Assembly: GCA_002441465.1 (NCBI GenBank)
Contig: DJWE01000085.1
Location: 1 to 55,299 of the forward strand
Direction of reading: 5' to 3'
DNA length: 55,299 bases
Source of the DNA: Propionibacteriaceae bacterium UBA6238
GTDB lineage: Bacteria > Actinomycetota > Actinomycetes > Propionibacteriales > Propionibacteriaceae
The notes under the pieces are model-generated. The model saw only the letters and a program-made list of their open reading frames with translations, searched no databases and was not told the DNA's origin. Position numbers and translations under genes: made by a program. How positions within the stretch are numbered: the first letter of the stretch is position 1; each line of letters starts with the position of its first letter. Shown piece by piece: positions 8,198-15,671 of this stretch.

Positions 8198-8812
8198 GTG
8201 GACTCCAAGCAGCGCCTGGTAGTGGCGATGAGCGACCTCATGTGGGAGCGCGGCTACGCGGCCACGAGCCCTCGGGAGGTGCGCGAACGCTCCGGTGTGG
8301 GGCAGGGGAGCATGTACCACCACTTCCCGAGCAAGCGCGACCTCGCCCTGGCCGCCCTGGAGCGAAACTGCTCCGACCTGCTGCCCGCCACGGAGGCGAT
8401 CCTCGCCGGTCCGGGCGATCCGATGGACAAGCTCACCGCCTACCTGAGCCGGCCCCTGCCCGCGTTGAAGGGGTGCAAGGTGGGCCGGATGACCCAGGAT
8501 CCGGAGGTGGCCCGCGACCCGGTACTTCTCGCGCCGGTGGCGGACGCCTTCGCGGCCATCCACCGAGCCCTGACCGACACGGTGCGCGAGGCGATCGATC
8601 GCGGTGAGCTCGCCGGCAGCGTCGATCCGGATCGACTGGCCTACTTGCTCTCGGCGACGATTCAGGGAGGCTACGTACTCGCGATCGCCGCCCAGGATCC
8701 GGCTCCGTTCGAGGAGGCCCGCGCGGGCGCGCTCGACCTGCTTCGAGCCGTGGCGCCCACCCATAGACCCGTCGTGGCGAGGGCCGCGGCAGCACAGGAG
8801 AGGAATCACTGA
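8198..8812 (+). CDS. TetR/AcrR-family transcriptional regulator
   Basis: The 204-residue protein has an N-terminal HTH (about 8-52), including TSPREVRERSGVGQGSMYHH and FPSKRDL, and a helical ligand-binding C terminus. I chose the GTG at 8198 because a -10 box ends 7 nt upstream and the protein then starts in the usual TetR position; upstream in-frame starts would translate through the promoter and operator. The perfect palindrome at 8168-8189 is its likely operator. The GAPDH gene follows with a 1-nt gap, so the regulator probably controls itself and that dehydrogenase. Confidence 0.9.
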   Translation: MDSKQRLVVAMSDLMWERGYAATSPREVRERSGVGQGSMYHHFPSKRDLALAALERNCSDLLPATEAILAGPGDPMDKLTAYLSRPLPALKGCKVGRMTQDPEVARDPVLLAPVADAFAAIHRALTDTVREAIDRGELAGSVDPDRLAYLLSATIQGGYVLAIAAQDPAPFEEARAGALDLLRAVAPTHRPVVARAAAAQERNH

Positions 8813-8813
8813 C

Positions 8814-9818
8814 ATGACGATTCGGGTTGGTATCAACGGCTTCGGACGGATCGGACGCAGCTACCTGCGCGCGGCCCTGGCCAATGCGGCGGACGTCCAG
8901 GTGGTCGCCGTGAACGACCTCACCGACGCGGCCACTCTGGCCACTCTGCTGGAGTGGGACTCGATCTCAGGACACCTCGACGGCGTGCGGGTCGAGGGGG
9001 ACGTCATCGGCGTCGGCGACAGCGAGATCACGGTGCTCTCCCAGCGGGACCCTGGCGCGATCGCGTGGGGCGATCTGGGCGTCGACGTGGTGATCGAGTC
9101 CACCGGCTTCTTCACCGACGCCGTGAAGGCGCGTGCCCACCTGCAGGGAGGTGCGAAGAAGGTGATCATCTCCGCGCCGGCGAAGGGCGACGTGCCCACC
9201 TTCGTGCTGGGCGTGAATGACGACCGGCTCGATCCGACCAGCTCGGACGTGTTCTCCAACGGTTCGTGCACCACGAACTCACTGGCCCCGCTGGCGAAGG
9301 TGCTCAACGACAGCTTCGGCGTCGAGACCGGGTTGATGACCACCATCCATGCCTACACCGGCGACCAGCGCCTGCACGATGCGCCGCACTCCGACCTCCG
9401 CCGCGCGCGGGCCGCCGCGGTGTCCACGATCCCGACCTCCTCCGGCGCGGCGAAGGCGATCGGAGCGGTGATCCCCGAGCTCGACGGACGGCTGACCGGC
9501 TTCGCCTTGCGCGTCCCGGTTCCGGTGGGTTCGATCACCGACCTCACCGCCGTCCTCACGCGCGAGACCACGGTCGCCCAGATCAACGACGCCTTCGCCC
9601 AGGCTGCGGCAGAGGGCCCGCTGAAGGGCTACCTGCAGTACTCCGAGGCGCCGCTGGTCTCCGCCGACATCGTCGGCAACCCGCATTCGTCGATCTTCGA
9701 CGCCCCGCTGACCCAGGTCGTCGGGCGGCAGGTCAAGGTCTTGGGCTGGTACGACAACGAGTGGGGATTCTCCAACCGGCTGGTCGAGTTCTCCGAGCGA
9801 ATCGGCGCGGCGGTCTAG
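8814..9818 (+). CDS. gap: type I glyceraldehyde-3-phosphate dehydrogenase
   Basis: The 334-residue protein has the NAD-binding start GINGFGRIGR, the catalytic block NGSCTTNS (the nucleophile is the Cys) and the inorganic-phosphate region HAYTGDQRLHDAPH with LRRARAAAVSTIPTSSGAAK. It oxidises glyceraldehyde 3-phosphate to 1,3-bisphosphoglycerate. The second cysteine of the usual CTTNC motif is Ser here. No pgk or tpi gene adjoins it; instead it follows a TetR regulator directly. It may be a regulated second GAPDH rather than the constitutive glycolytic copy, which is inference. Confidence 0.93.
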   Translation: MTIRVGINGFGRIGRSYLRAALANAADVQVVAVNDLTDAATLATLLEWDSISGHLDGVRVEGDVIGVGDSEITVLSQRDPGAIAWGDLGVDVVIESTGFFTDAVKARAHLQGGAKKVIISAPAKGDVPTFVLGVNDDRLDPTSSDVFSNGSCTTNSLAPLAKVLNDSFGVETGLMTTIHAYTGDQRLHDAPHSDLRRARAAAVSTIPTSSGAAKAIGAVIPELDGRLTGFALRVPVPVGSITDLTAVLTRETTVAQINDAFAQAAAEGPLKGYLQYSEAPLVSADIVGNPHSSIFDAPLTQVVGRQVKVLGWYDNEWGFSNRLVEFSERIGAAV

Positions 9819-9839
9819 CCGGGCGGATCTCACCGGACG

Positions 9840-9894
9840 CGAGTCGCCCGGCACGGCGGCGGGTGGCTACCCGCACCGCCGCCGGGGCGACTCG
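9840..9894. terminator. bidirectional hairpin terminator
   Basis: GAGTCGCC (9841-9848) pairs with GGCGACTC (9886-9893), and an inner GC-rich arm also pairs. It lies between the convergent GAPDH and cytidylate-kinase-like genes. There is no U-tract, as is common in actinobacteria. Confidence 0.7.
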
Positions 9895-9903
9895 TGCTCG
9901 GTT

Positions 9904-10497
9904 CTAGTCGAGACTGGCCAGGATGAGGTTCGCGCAACCCTCGTAACCGAGGCGTCCGCTGTTCAGGCACAGGTCGTACTCGCGGTAGTCGCCGAACTTG
10001 GTGCCGGTGAAGAACTGCTGGTAGCGGTCCCGGGTCTTGTCCATCTTCGCGATGTACTTCTCCGCGTCCCGGGGCGCGATGCCGTCCACCTTGATCGCCC
10101 GCTCGGCCTTGCGCTCGCGATCGGTGCTGTAGATGAAGACGCTGCGGAAGCGCACCGCCGCGTCCCGCAGGATCTTGTCCGCACACCGTCCGATGAAGAC
10201 CGACGGCTTCGTCCGCGCCGCCTCGGTGATGACTTCGGCGATCGCCCCGTACATCCGGTAGGGCAGCGAGATCGTCTCGGGGTCGGTGCCGCCGATGATC
10301 GACAGGTCGAAGAACTGGCCGGTGACGATGCGCTCGTCGAATCCCTCCAGCAGGTCGGGCGGCAGGCCGCGCTTGCTCGCGGCTTCGGCGAGGATCCGGG
10401 TGTCGTAGAACTCCATCCCGGTGCGCTCGCAGATCACGCGTCCGATCTCCCGTCCGCCACTGCCGAATTCACGGTTGATCACGATCGAGCGCTGCAT
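9904..10497 (-). CDS. cytidylate kinase-like family protein
   Basis: The 197-residue protein begins with ITIS-like INREFGSGGREIGR, a P-loop variant typical of the cytidylate-kinase-2 family, followed by FYDTRILAEAASK. A later IGRCADKIL, an Arg-rich region and a KMDKTRDRYQQFFTG segment fit the same family. True CMP kinase activity is uncertain: many members of this family are uncharacterised and coexist with a normal Cmk. AAGGGAG 7 nt before the ATG supports the start. It is convergent with GAPDH and diverges from the MOSC gene. Confidence 0.8.
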   Translation of the reverse strand: MQRSIVINREFGSGGREIGRVICERTGMEFYDTRILAEAASKRGLPPDLLEGFDERIVTGQFFDLSIIGGTDPETISLPYRMYGAIAEVITEAARTKPSVFIGRCADKILRDAAVRFRSVFIYSTDRERKAERAIKVDGIAPRDAEKYIAKMDKTRDRYQQFFTGTKFGDYREYDLCLNSGRLGYEGCANLILASLD

Positions 10498-10602
10498 CGA
10501 CTACTCCCTTTCGTTCCGGCTTCCCTTCGCACCCTACGCCGGACGGCATCCGGCGAGCGCGGGAACGGCCGATGCGGCCCCGGCTCACGTAGCATGGCGG
10601 CC

Positions 10603-11139
10603 GTGCCCTCCGTTGTCGCGGTCGCCCGCAGCGCTACGCATTCGTTCAGCAAGCCCACGGTGAGTTCGGTCGACCTCGTCGAGGGGGTTGGCGTGGACGG
10701 GGACGCGCACAGCGGCGCCACCGTCCAGCACCTGCACCAGCTCCGCAAGGATCCCGACCGAGTCAACTTGCGCCAGGTGCACCTGATTCACGCCGAACTG
10801 CTGGACGAACTTGCTCGCGATGGCTTCGAGGTTGCCCCAGGGCAACTCGGCGAGAACATCACCACCCGCGGGGTGAACCTGCTCCGGATGCCGGTCGGCA
10901 CCCGGCTCGCCGTCGGTGAGGCCGTCGTCACCATCACTGGGCTGCGCAACCCGTGTCGCCAGATCGACGACTTCCGGCCCGGACTGCTCAAGCGGGTGCT
11001 GCGCCGCGGTGCCGACGGTGAGGTGGAGCGCCTCGCCGGGGTGATGGCGATCGTTTCGCAAGGCGGGACGGTCCGGCCCGGCGATCCGATCGACGTCGAA
11101 CTGCCCCCGCAGCCGCATCAACGGCTCAGCCCCATCTAG
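10603..11139 (+). CDS. MOSC domain protein
   Basis: The 178-residue protein fills most of a single MOSC domain: GVGVDGDAH, a RQVHLIHAELLDEL segment, GQLGENITTRGV and the conserved LRNPCRQI, whose Cys is the family's presumed reactive residue. MOSC proteins relate to molybdenum-cofactor sulfurases or bind Mo-cofactor-type ligands, often in detoxification. I prefer the GTG at 10603: TAGCAT (10590-10595) is a good -10, 7 nt before it. The ATG at 10594, three codons upstream, lies within that box. A methyltransferase gene follows 9 nt after the stop. Confidence 0.85.
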   Translation: MPSVVAVARSATHSFSKPTVSSVDLVEGVGVDGDAHSGATVQHLHQLRKDPDRVNLRQVHLIHAELLDELARDGFEVAPGQLGENITTRGVNLLRMPVGTRLAVGEAVVTITGLRNPCRQIDDFRPGLLKRVLRRGADGEVERLAGVMAIVSQGGTVRPGDPIDVELPPQPHQRLSPI

Positions 11140-11148
11140 GAGGACCCC

Positions 11149-11799
11149 TTGGAAGCCGCAGAGTTCTGGGAACAGCGTTACGCGGGCAGCACGAAGGTGT
11201 GGTCTGGACGGGTCAACACGGTCTTGACGGAGGTGGCCGCCGACCTGCCGGCCGGGCGTGCCCTCGACCTGGGCTGCGGGGAGGGTGGGGACGCGGTCTG
11301 GCTCGCACAGCGCGGGTGGCAGGTGACCGCCGTGGACATCTCGGCTACCGCGGTCGCGCGCGGACGGGCGGCGGCCACGGCCGCGGGCGTCCCCGATGAT
11401 CGGATCACCTGGGTGGCGCACGACCTGAGCGACTGGATCCCCGAGCCCGGGTTCGACCTGGTCAGCGCGTTCTTCCTGCAGTCACCGGTCGAGTTCGCTC
11501 GCCAGGAGATCCTGAGCCGGGCCGCGGGGAGTGTCGCCCAGGGCGGGCACCTGCTCGTGGTGTCCCACGCCGCGCCACCTCCGTGGGCCAGTCAGTGGCA
11601 TGTCCATCACGCGCACGACCTCTCCTCTCCCGCAGAGGAGGTTGCCGCGCTCGGCCTCGACGCGGGGGAGTGGGAGATCGTGCTCGCCGAGGTCCGTGGT
11701 CGTGAGTCCATCGGCCCGGACGGCAAGCCGGCGAGCCTGGAGGACTCGATCGTGCTGGCTCGGCGGGCCGCGAGTGAACCGAACGGGGACGGTTCCTAA
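11149..11799 (+). CDS. class I SAM-dependent methyltransferase
   Basis: The 216-residue protein has SAM motif I ALDLGCGEGGDAVWLAQRG (about 41-59), followed by VTAVDIS (acidic post-motif), a DLS motif near residue 96 and FDLVSAFFLQ. It resembles small TehB/thiopurine-type methyltransferases, but the substrate cannot be assigned. It starts with TTG, justified by AGGAGGA at 11138-11144, 4 nt upstream and overlapping the MOSC stop. The last residues (SEPNGDGS) and the stop are encoded by the first copy of a 32-bp repeat, so the original C terminus may have been altered. Confidence 0.85.
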   Translation: MEAAEFWEQRYAGSTKVWSGRVNTVLTEVAADLPAGRALDLGCGEGGDAVWLAQRGWQVTAVDISATAVARGRAAATAAGVPDDRITWVAHDLSDWIPEPGFDLVSAFFLQSPVEFARQEILSRAAGSVAQGGHLLVVSHAAPPPWASQWHVHHAHDLSSPAEEVAALGLDAGEWEIVLAEVRGRESIGPDGKPASLEDSIVLARRAASEPNGDGS

Positions 11800-11846
11800 C
11801 CCGGTCCAGTCCGCGAACCGGACGGGGACGGTTCCTAACTCGGTCC
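11776..11846 (+). repeat. tandem 32-bp repeat (two copies)
   Basis: Copy 1 (11776-11807) and copy 2 (11815-11846) match at 30 of 32 positions with a 39-bp period. Each begins GAACCG, has a G-rich centre ACGGGGA and then CGGTTC, so each can fold as a small hairpin. Copy 1 supplies the last codons and stop of the methyltransferase gene. Confidence 0.85.
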
Positions 11847-11855
11847 CGGCTGAGC

Positions 11856-11881
11856 TATATTTCTGACTGACGATCAGTCAG
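11856..11881 (+). promoter_or_regulatory. promoter and TetR operator of the ABC exporter operon
   Basis: TATATT (11856-11861) is a -10 candidate. It is followed at once by a perfect inverted repeat CTGACTGA-n3-TCAGTCAG (11863-11881), 13 nt before the TetR start. The sequence is AT-rich relative to its surroundings. The dyad is a typical TetR-family autoregulatory operator. Confidence 0.75.
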
Positions 11882-11894
11882 TTATGGAGTGAAG

Positions 11895-12488
11895 ATGAGT
11901 CCACGAACCGTCGACAAGGCCGCGCGGAGAGCCCAGCTGGTGTCGGCCGCCGCTGAGGTCTTCGCCACGCAGGGCGTGAGCGCCACCTCGGTCGCAGACA
12001 TCGTGCGCGCCGCCGGGGTGGCTCAAGGCACGTTCTACCTGTACTTCGCAAGCAAGGACGACATCATCCTCGCGGTCGTGGAGGACGTCTCCGATCAGCT
12101 CATGGCCGGCTTCGCACAAGCTGTACAGGCGCCCGACCGCAGCCCGGTCGAACGGCTTCGAAGCGTGATCGGAGGCTTCGCCGAAGCGAGCAGGGACCAG
12201 TCCTTCACCGACGTCGCCGAGTTCATCCATCGCCGGGAGAACATCGGCCTCCACGACCGGTTCACCGAGCAGTTCCTGCCCCGCCTGCTGCCTGTGATCG
12301 AGGACCTGGTCCGCGACGGCGTCGCCGAGGGGTCCTTCGACGTCCCCGATCCGCGGGCCGCGGCGTGGTTCATCCTCGGTGGTCTGCGCGCGATCGAACT
12401 CGCAGAAACGCCGATGGCCGAGATTCCCGCCGCGTTGACCGAGTCCACCCGCTTCGCCCTGCGCGTCCTCGGTTACCGGGAGCAGTGA
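11895..12488 (+). CDS. TetR/AcrR-family transcriptional regulator
   Basis: The 197-residue protein has a standard TetR HTH: RRAQLVSAAAEVFATQG, TSVADIVRAAGVAQGTFYLY and FASKDDI. The remainder is an all-helical ligand-binding domain. I chose the ATG at 11895 because GGAG lies 5 nt upstream; a GTG six bases earlier is in frame but less well placed. The operator at 11863-11881 lies directly before it, and its stop overlaps the ABC ATPase start by 1 nt. It most likely represses itself and the exporter until a drug or toxic ligand binds. Confidence 0.92.
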   Translation: MSPRTVDKAARRAQLVSAAAEVFATQGVSATSVADIVRAAGVAQGTFYLYFASKDDIILAVVEDVSDQLMAGFAQAVQAPDRSPVERLRSVIGGFAEASRDQSFTDVAEFIHRRENIGLHDRFTEQFLPRLLPVIEDLVRDGVAEGSFDVPDPRAAAWFILGGLRAIELAETPMAEIPAALTESTRFALRVLGYREQ

Positions 12489-13267
12489 TGGGCAGCGATA
12501 TCGTCCTGGCCACCACGGCGCTGGCGAAGCACTACGGACGCGTCCGCGCGGTGGACGGGATCGACCTGGAAGTTCGCCGCGGCGAGGTCTATGGCTTCCT
12601 GGGCCGAAACGGCGCGGGCAAGACCACCACGATCCGGATGCTGCTGGGCCTGATCAGGCCCAGTGCGGGCAGCGTGCAGGTGTTCGGTCGGCCGATCGGA
12701 GGCGATCAGGAGTGGCTGCGTCGGGTGGGGTTCCTGGTCGAGAGCGCCACCGCCTACGCCAGCCTCACCGTGACCGAGAACCTCGACCTGCAGCGGCGTC
12801 TCACCGGCGCACCGAGGCAGAGGGTGGCCGACGTCATCGAGCAGCTCGGGTTGGCCCCCTACGCCGGACGCCGGGCGGGGCGGCTGTCCCTGGGCAACAA
12901 GCAGCGCCTGTCGCTGGCCCGGGCGCTGCTGCACTCTCCGCAACTGCTGATCCTCGACGAACCGGCCAACGCGCTCGACCCGGCTGGAATCGTCGAGGTG
13001 CGTGAGCTCCTGCGCAGCCTGGCGGACCAGGGCGTGACGGTCTTCATGTCGTCGCACATCCTCGCCGAGGTCGCTCATCTGGCCGACCGGATCGGGATCG
13101 TCGATGCCGGGGTGCTGGTCGAGGAGGCGCCGCGGGAGGTCTTGGCGGCCCGGGCCCGCGCGTACGTGCAGGACTCCTTCACAGCCGGTGAGCGCGAGGA
13201 AGCGCTGCTCACCGCGGATCTCGAGCGCTACTTCCTGGCCCGTACGAACCCCGAGGCGTCCCGATGA
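12488..13267 (+). CDS. ABC transporter ATPase (bacitracin-resistance type)
   Basis: The 259-residue nucleotide-binding subunit has Walker A GRNGAGKTT (about 41-49), Walker B LLILDEPANALDP and the H-loop in FMSSHIL. The ABC signature is degenerate (LSLGNKQRL), as in BcrA-type exporters, which also end in a DxxLExYFL-like tail; here LERYFLART. It pairs with the membrane gene that overlaps it by 4 nt. The likely role is export of, or immunity to, a peptide or cell-envelope drug, induced through the TetR regulator. Confidence 0.9.
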   Translation: MGSDIVLATTALAKHYGRVRAVDGIDLEVRRGEVYGFLGRNGAGKTTTIRMLLGLIRPSAGSVQVFGRPIGGDQEWLRRVGFLVESATAYASLTVTENLDLQRRLTGAPRQRVADVIEQLGLAPYAGRRAGRLSLGNKQRLSLARALLHSPQLLILDEPANALDPAGIVEVRELLRSLADQGVTVFMSSHILAEVAHLADRIGIVDAGVLVEEAPREVLAARARAYVQDSFTAGEREEALLTADLERYFLARTNPEASR

Positions 13268-14031
13268 TCGCGCAGGTGGTGAGCACCGAGTTCGCCAAGC
13301 TGAAGCGGTCCGTGGTGCCCTGGGTGACTCTGGGGGCCATGATGCTCGCCCCGGGCGGGATCGCCATGTTCATGTGGATCGTCCAGCACCCCGAAACGGC
13401 GGCGTCGCTGGGCCTGCTCGGCACCAAGGCGAACCTGGCCGGGCTGGAGGCGACCTGGCCCGCCTTCGTCGGATACCTCGCCCTGGTCGCCGGCGGCGGC
13501 GGGATCGGCCTGCTCGGCTTCGTGCTGGCCTACCTGTTCGGGCGGGAATACGCCGAAGGCACCGCGAAGAACCTGCTCGCGCTACCGGTTCGCCGGGGCT
13601 GGTTCGTGCTGGGCAAGCTCGTGGTCGCGCTCGCGTGGTGGGCGGGACTGGTGCTCGTCGTCTTCGTCGAGGGGATCGGGCTCGGTTGGCTGCTCGACCT
13701 GCCCGGCCGCACGCCCGCAGCGATCGCCGCGGCAGCGGGGACGATCGCGGTCTCTGCGGGAATGAGCTTCCTGGTGGCGCCGCTGGCGGCCTGGATCACC
13801 GTCGCGACACGGAGCGCGCTGGGGGCGGTCGGGTTCGCCTTCGGCACGCTGCTGCTCGGTGACCTGCTCGGGCACACCGGCTGGGCCGGGTGGACGCCGT
13901 GGTCGATCGTGCTCATCGGGTCCGCCGATCCGTCCGCGGTGGCCTGGCCGAGCCTCGTCGTCCTGGTGCTCACCTTCGCGGTGGGCTGCGCCGCCACGGT
14001 CGCGCAGCTCGAATATGCCGACAATCCGTGA
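13264..14031 (+). CDS. ABC-2 type permease subunit
   Basis: The 255-residue membrane protein has about six hydrophobic segments and the typical ABC-2 start VVSTEFAKLKRSVVPWVTL. A short GREYAEGTAKNLLALPVRR loop between helices 2 and 3 is the coupling region seen in BcrB/NatB-type permeases. It overlaps the ATPase gene (ATGA) and completes a TetR-ATPase-permease operon. The substrate is unknown. Confidence 0.88.
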   Translation: MIAQVVSTEFAKLKRSVVPWVTLGAMMLAPGGIAMFMWIVQHPETAASLGLLGTKANLAGLEATWPAFVGYLALVAGGGGIGLLGFVLAYLFGREYAEGTAKNLLALPVRRGWFVLGKLVVALAWWAGLVLVVFVEGIGLGWLLDLPGRTPAAIAAAAGTIAVSAGMSFLVAPLAAWITVATRSALGAVGFAFGTLLLGDLLGHTGWAGWTPWSIVLIGSADPSAVAWPSLVVLVLTFAVGCAATVAQLEYADNP

Positions 14032-14061
14032 TCCCGGGCTCCCCGGTGGCCGATCGGCGCG

Positions 14062-14067
14062 TAGGGT
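14062..14067 (+). promoter_or_regulatory. -10 box (TAGGGT) of leaderless NUDIX gene
   Basis: TAGGGT ends 8 nt before the GTG at 14076, the spacing of a leaderless actinobacterial promoter. Confidence 0.55.
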
Positions 14068-14075
14068 CGGCCGAC

Positions 14076-14597
14076 GTGGATGAACTGATCGCGCTGTACG
14101 ACGAGCACGGCAACCCGTGCGGGGTGGCCCCGAGATCGCGGATGCGCGCGCAGAACCTGCGCCATGCCGCCACCGCCGTGATCGTTCGCAACTCCCTCGG
14201 ACAGGTCTACGTGCACCGTCGCACCGCGACCAAGGACGTCTACCCGGGACGCCGGGACTTCGCAGCGGGCGGGGTGATCGCGGCGGGTGAGGACCCAGAC
14301 GCCGCCGCCGTCCGCGAGCTCGCCGAGGAGCTCGGCGTTACCGGGGTGCCGCTCACCCCACTGCGACAGGGCTACTACGCCGACGCCCACACCACCTTTC
14401 ACGGGTTCTGCTACCTCACCGTGTGGGACGGCGCGATCCGCTGGCAGCCCGAAGAGGTAGCGAGCGGGGAGTGGCTCAGCCCTGTGGAGCTGCTGCACGC
14501 GATCCGCACCCAGCCCGAGGACTTCATGCCGGACACGGTCAGTCTGCTCGGTGAGTGGGTCGTCGCCGCCGCTTCGTCCCGTCCAGCAGGGACGTAA
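14076..14597 (+). CDS. NUDIX hydrolase
   Basis: The 173-residue protein has a full Nudix box: GGVIAAGEDPDAAAVRELAE continuing into ELGV (GX5EX7REUXEEXGU). The N terminus (ELIALYDEHGNPCGVAPRS) and VHRRTATKDVYPG resemble the YfcD/isopentenyl-diphosphate-isomerase-like subgroup. It should hydrolyse a nucleoside-diphosphate-linked compound; the substrate is unknown. I chose the GTG at 14076 from the -10 box TAGGGT 8 nt upstream. It is transcribed separately from the ABC exporter. Confidence 0.88.
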   Translation: MDELIALYDEHGNPCGVAPRSRMRAQNLRHAATAVIVRNSLGQVYVHRRTATKDVYPGRRDFAAGGVIAAGEDPDAAAVRELAEELGVTGVPLTPLRQGYYADAHTTFHGFCYLTVWDGAIRWQPEEVASGEWLSPVELLHAIRTQPEDFMPDTVSLLGEWVVAAASSRPAGT

Positions 14598-14623
14598 CTC
14601 GATCTCGGCCCCGCCGGATCTGG

Positions 14624-14629
14624 TAGGAC
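14624..14629 (+). promoter_or_regulatory. -10 box (TAGGAC) of leaderless alcohol dehydrogenase gene
   Basis: TAGGAC ends 7 nt before the GTG at 14637, matching the leaderless pattern of its neighbours. Confidence 0.5.
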
Positions 14630-14636
14630 GGGCGTC

Positions 14637-15665
14637 GTGCGCGCGATCGAGTACTCCCAATACGGGGCGGAGCCCCGCCTGGTCGACCGGCCCGAGCCGG
14701 CCTGCCCGCCCGACGGCGCCGTCGTTGCGGTGCGGGCCACCGGCGTCTGCCGCTCGGACTGGCACGCGTGGCGCGGCCACGATCCGGTCCCGCTGCCGAT
14801 GGTCCCCGGGCACGAGTTCGCCGGAGTCGTGGCTGAGCTCGGCCCCGCGGTGACCGGTTTCGAGGTCGGCGAACGGGTCACTGCTCCGTTCGTCAACGGC
14901 TGCGGCCATTGCGAGTGGTGCCATGGCGGCCAGGCGCAGGTATGCCCCGACCAGTCCCAGCCCGGCTTCACCCACGCGGGGTCGTTCGCCGAGCGGGTGG
15001 TCGTGCGGGCCGCCGACTTCAACCTGGTCCGGCTTCCCGATCAGATCGACGACGTCACTGCCGCCTCGCTGGGTTGCCGCTTCGCGACGTCCTACCACGC
15101 GCTCACCGCCCAGAGCCGGCTCGCCGAAGGCGAGTGGCTGCTCGTGGTCGGCTGCGGCGGGGTTGGGCTCTCGGCGGTGCTGGTCGGCCGCGCGCTCGGG
15201 GCGCGCGTGCTGGCCGTGGATCCCTCTCCCGCCGCGCGGACGAGGGCGCTCGACCTCGGCGCGGAATCGGTGCTGGCGAGCGCGGAGCCGCAGGCGGTCC
15301 GCTCGGTCACCGACGGCGGCGTCCACGTCAGCCTGGACGCGGTCGGCAGCGGGGCCACGGCGTCCGCCTGCGTGCGCAGCCTGCGCCGCCGCGGCCGGCA
15401 CGTGCAGGTTGGACTGATGCTCGACCGCCACGCGGACGCGCCGTTGCCCTGGGGGCCGGTGATCGCGCACGAGCTGGAAGTGGTGGGCAGCCACGGCATG
15501 GCCGCCGCGGACTACCCGGCCCTGCTCGAGCTGATCAGTTCGGGCCGGCTCGACCCGCGTCCGCTTGTGGGACGGGTGGTCGGCCTCGCCGAAGCCGGAG
15601 CGGAACTGATGGCTCTCGACCAGTCGGTCTCGGCGTCGGCGGGGATCGTGGTAGCGACGCTGTGA
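14637..15665 (+). CDS. zinc-dependent medium-chain alcohol dehydrogenase
   Basis: The 342-residue MDR protein has the catalytic-zinc residues in GVCRSDWHAW and the GHEFAGVV helix, and the structural-zinc cysteines in NGCGHCEWCHGGQAQVC. The Rossmann motif VVGCGGVGLSAV lies at about 174-185, with an acidic residue after the second strand (LAVDPS), favouring NAD over NADP. The alcohol or aldehyde substrate cannot be assigned. The gene is convergent with gnd, with only 6 nt between stops. Confidence 0.9.
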   Translation: MRAIEYSQYGAEPRLVDRPEPACPPDGAVVAVRATGVCRSDWHAWRGHDPVPLPMVPGHEFAGVVAELGPAVTGFEVGERVTAPFVNGCGHCEWCHGGQAQVCPDQSQPGFTHAGSFAERVVVRAADFNLVRLPDQIDDVTAASLGCRFATSYHALTAQSRLAEGEWLLVVGCGGVGLSAVLVGRALGARVLAVDPSPAARTRALDLGAESVLASAEPQAVRSVTDGGVHVSLDAVGSGATASACVRSLRRRGRHVQVGLMLDRHADAPLPWGPVIAHELEVVGSHGMAAADYPALLELISSGRLDPRPLVGRVVGLAEAGAELMALDQSVSASAGIVVATL

Positions 15666-15671
15666 GCCGGG

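Noticed and set aside
14578..14605. Third copy of the 32-bp repeat
   Set aside because: Only GGGACG and TAACTCG agree, with gaps; too weak to call a copy.
13530..15494. 654-codon open frame antisense to the ABC permease, NUDIX and alcohol dehydrogenase genes
   Set aside because: It spans three clear sense genes, has no recognisable domain and shows the composition of an antisense shadow.
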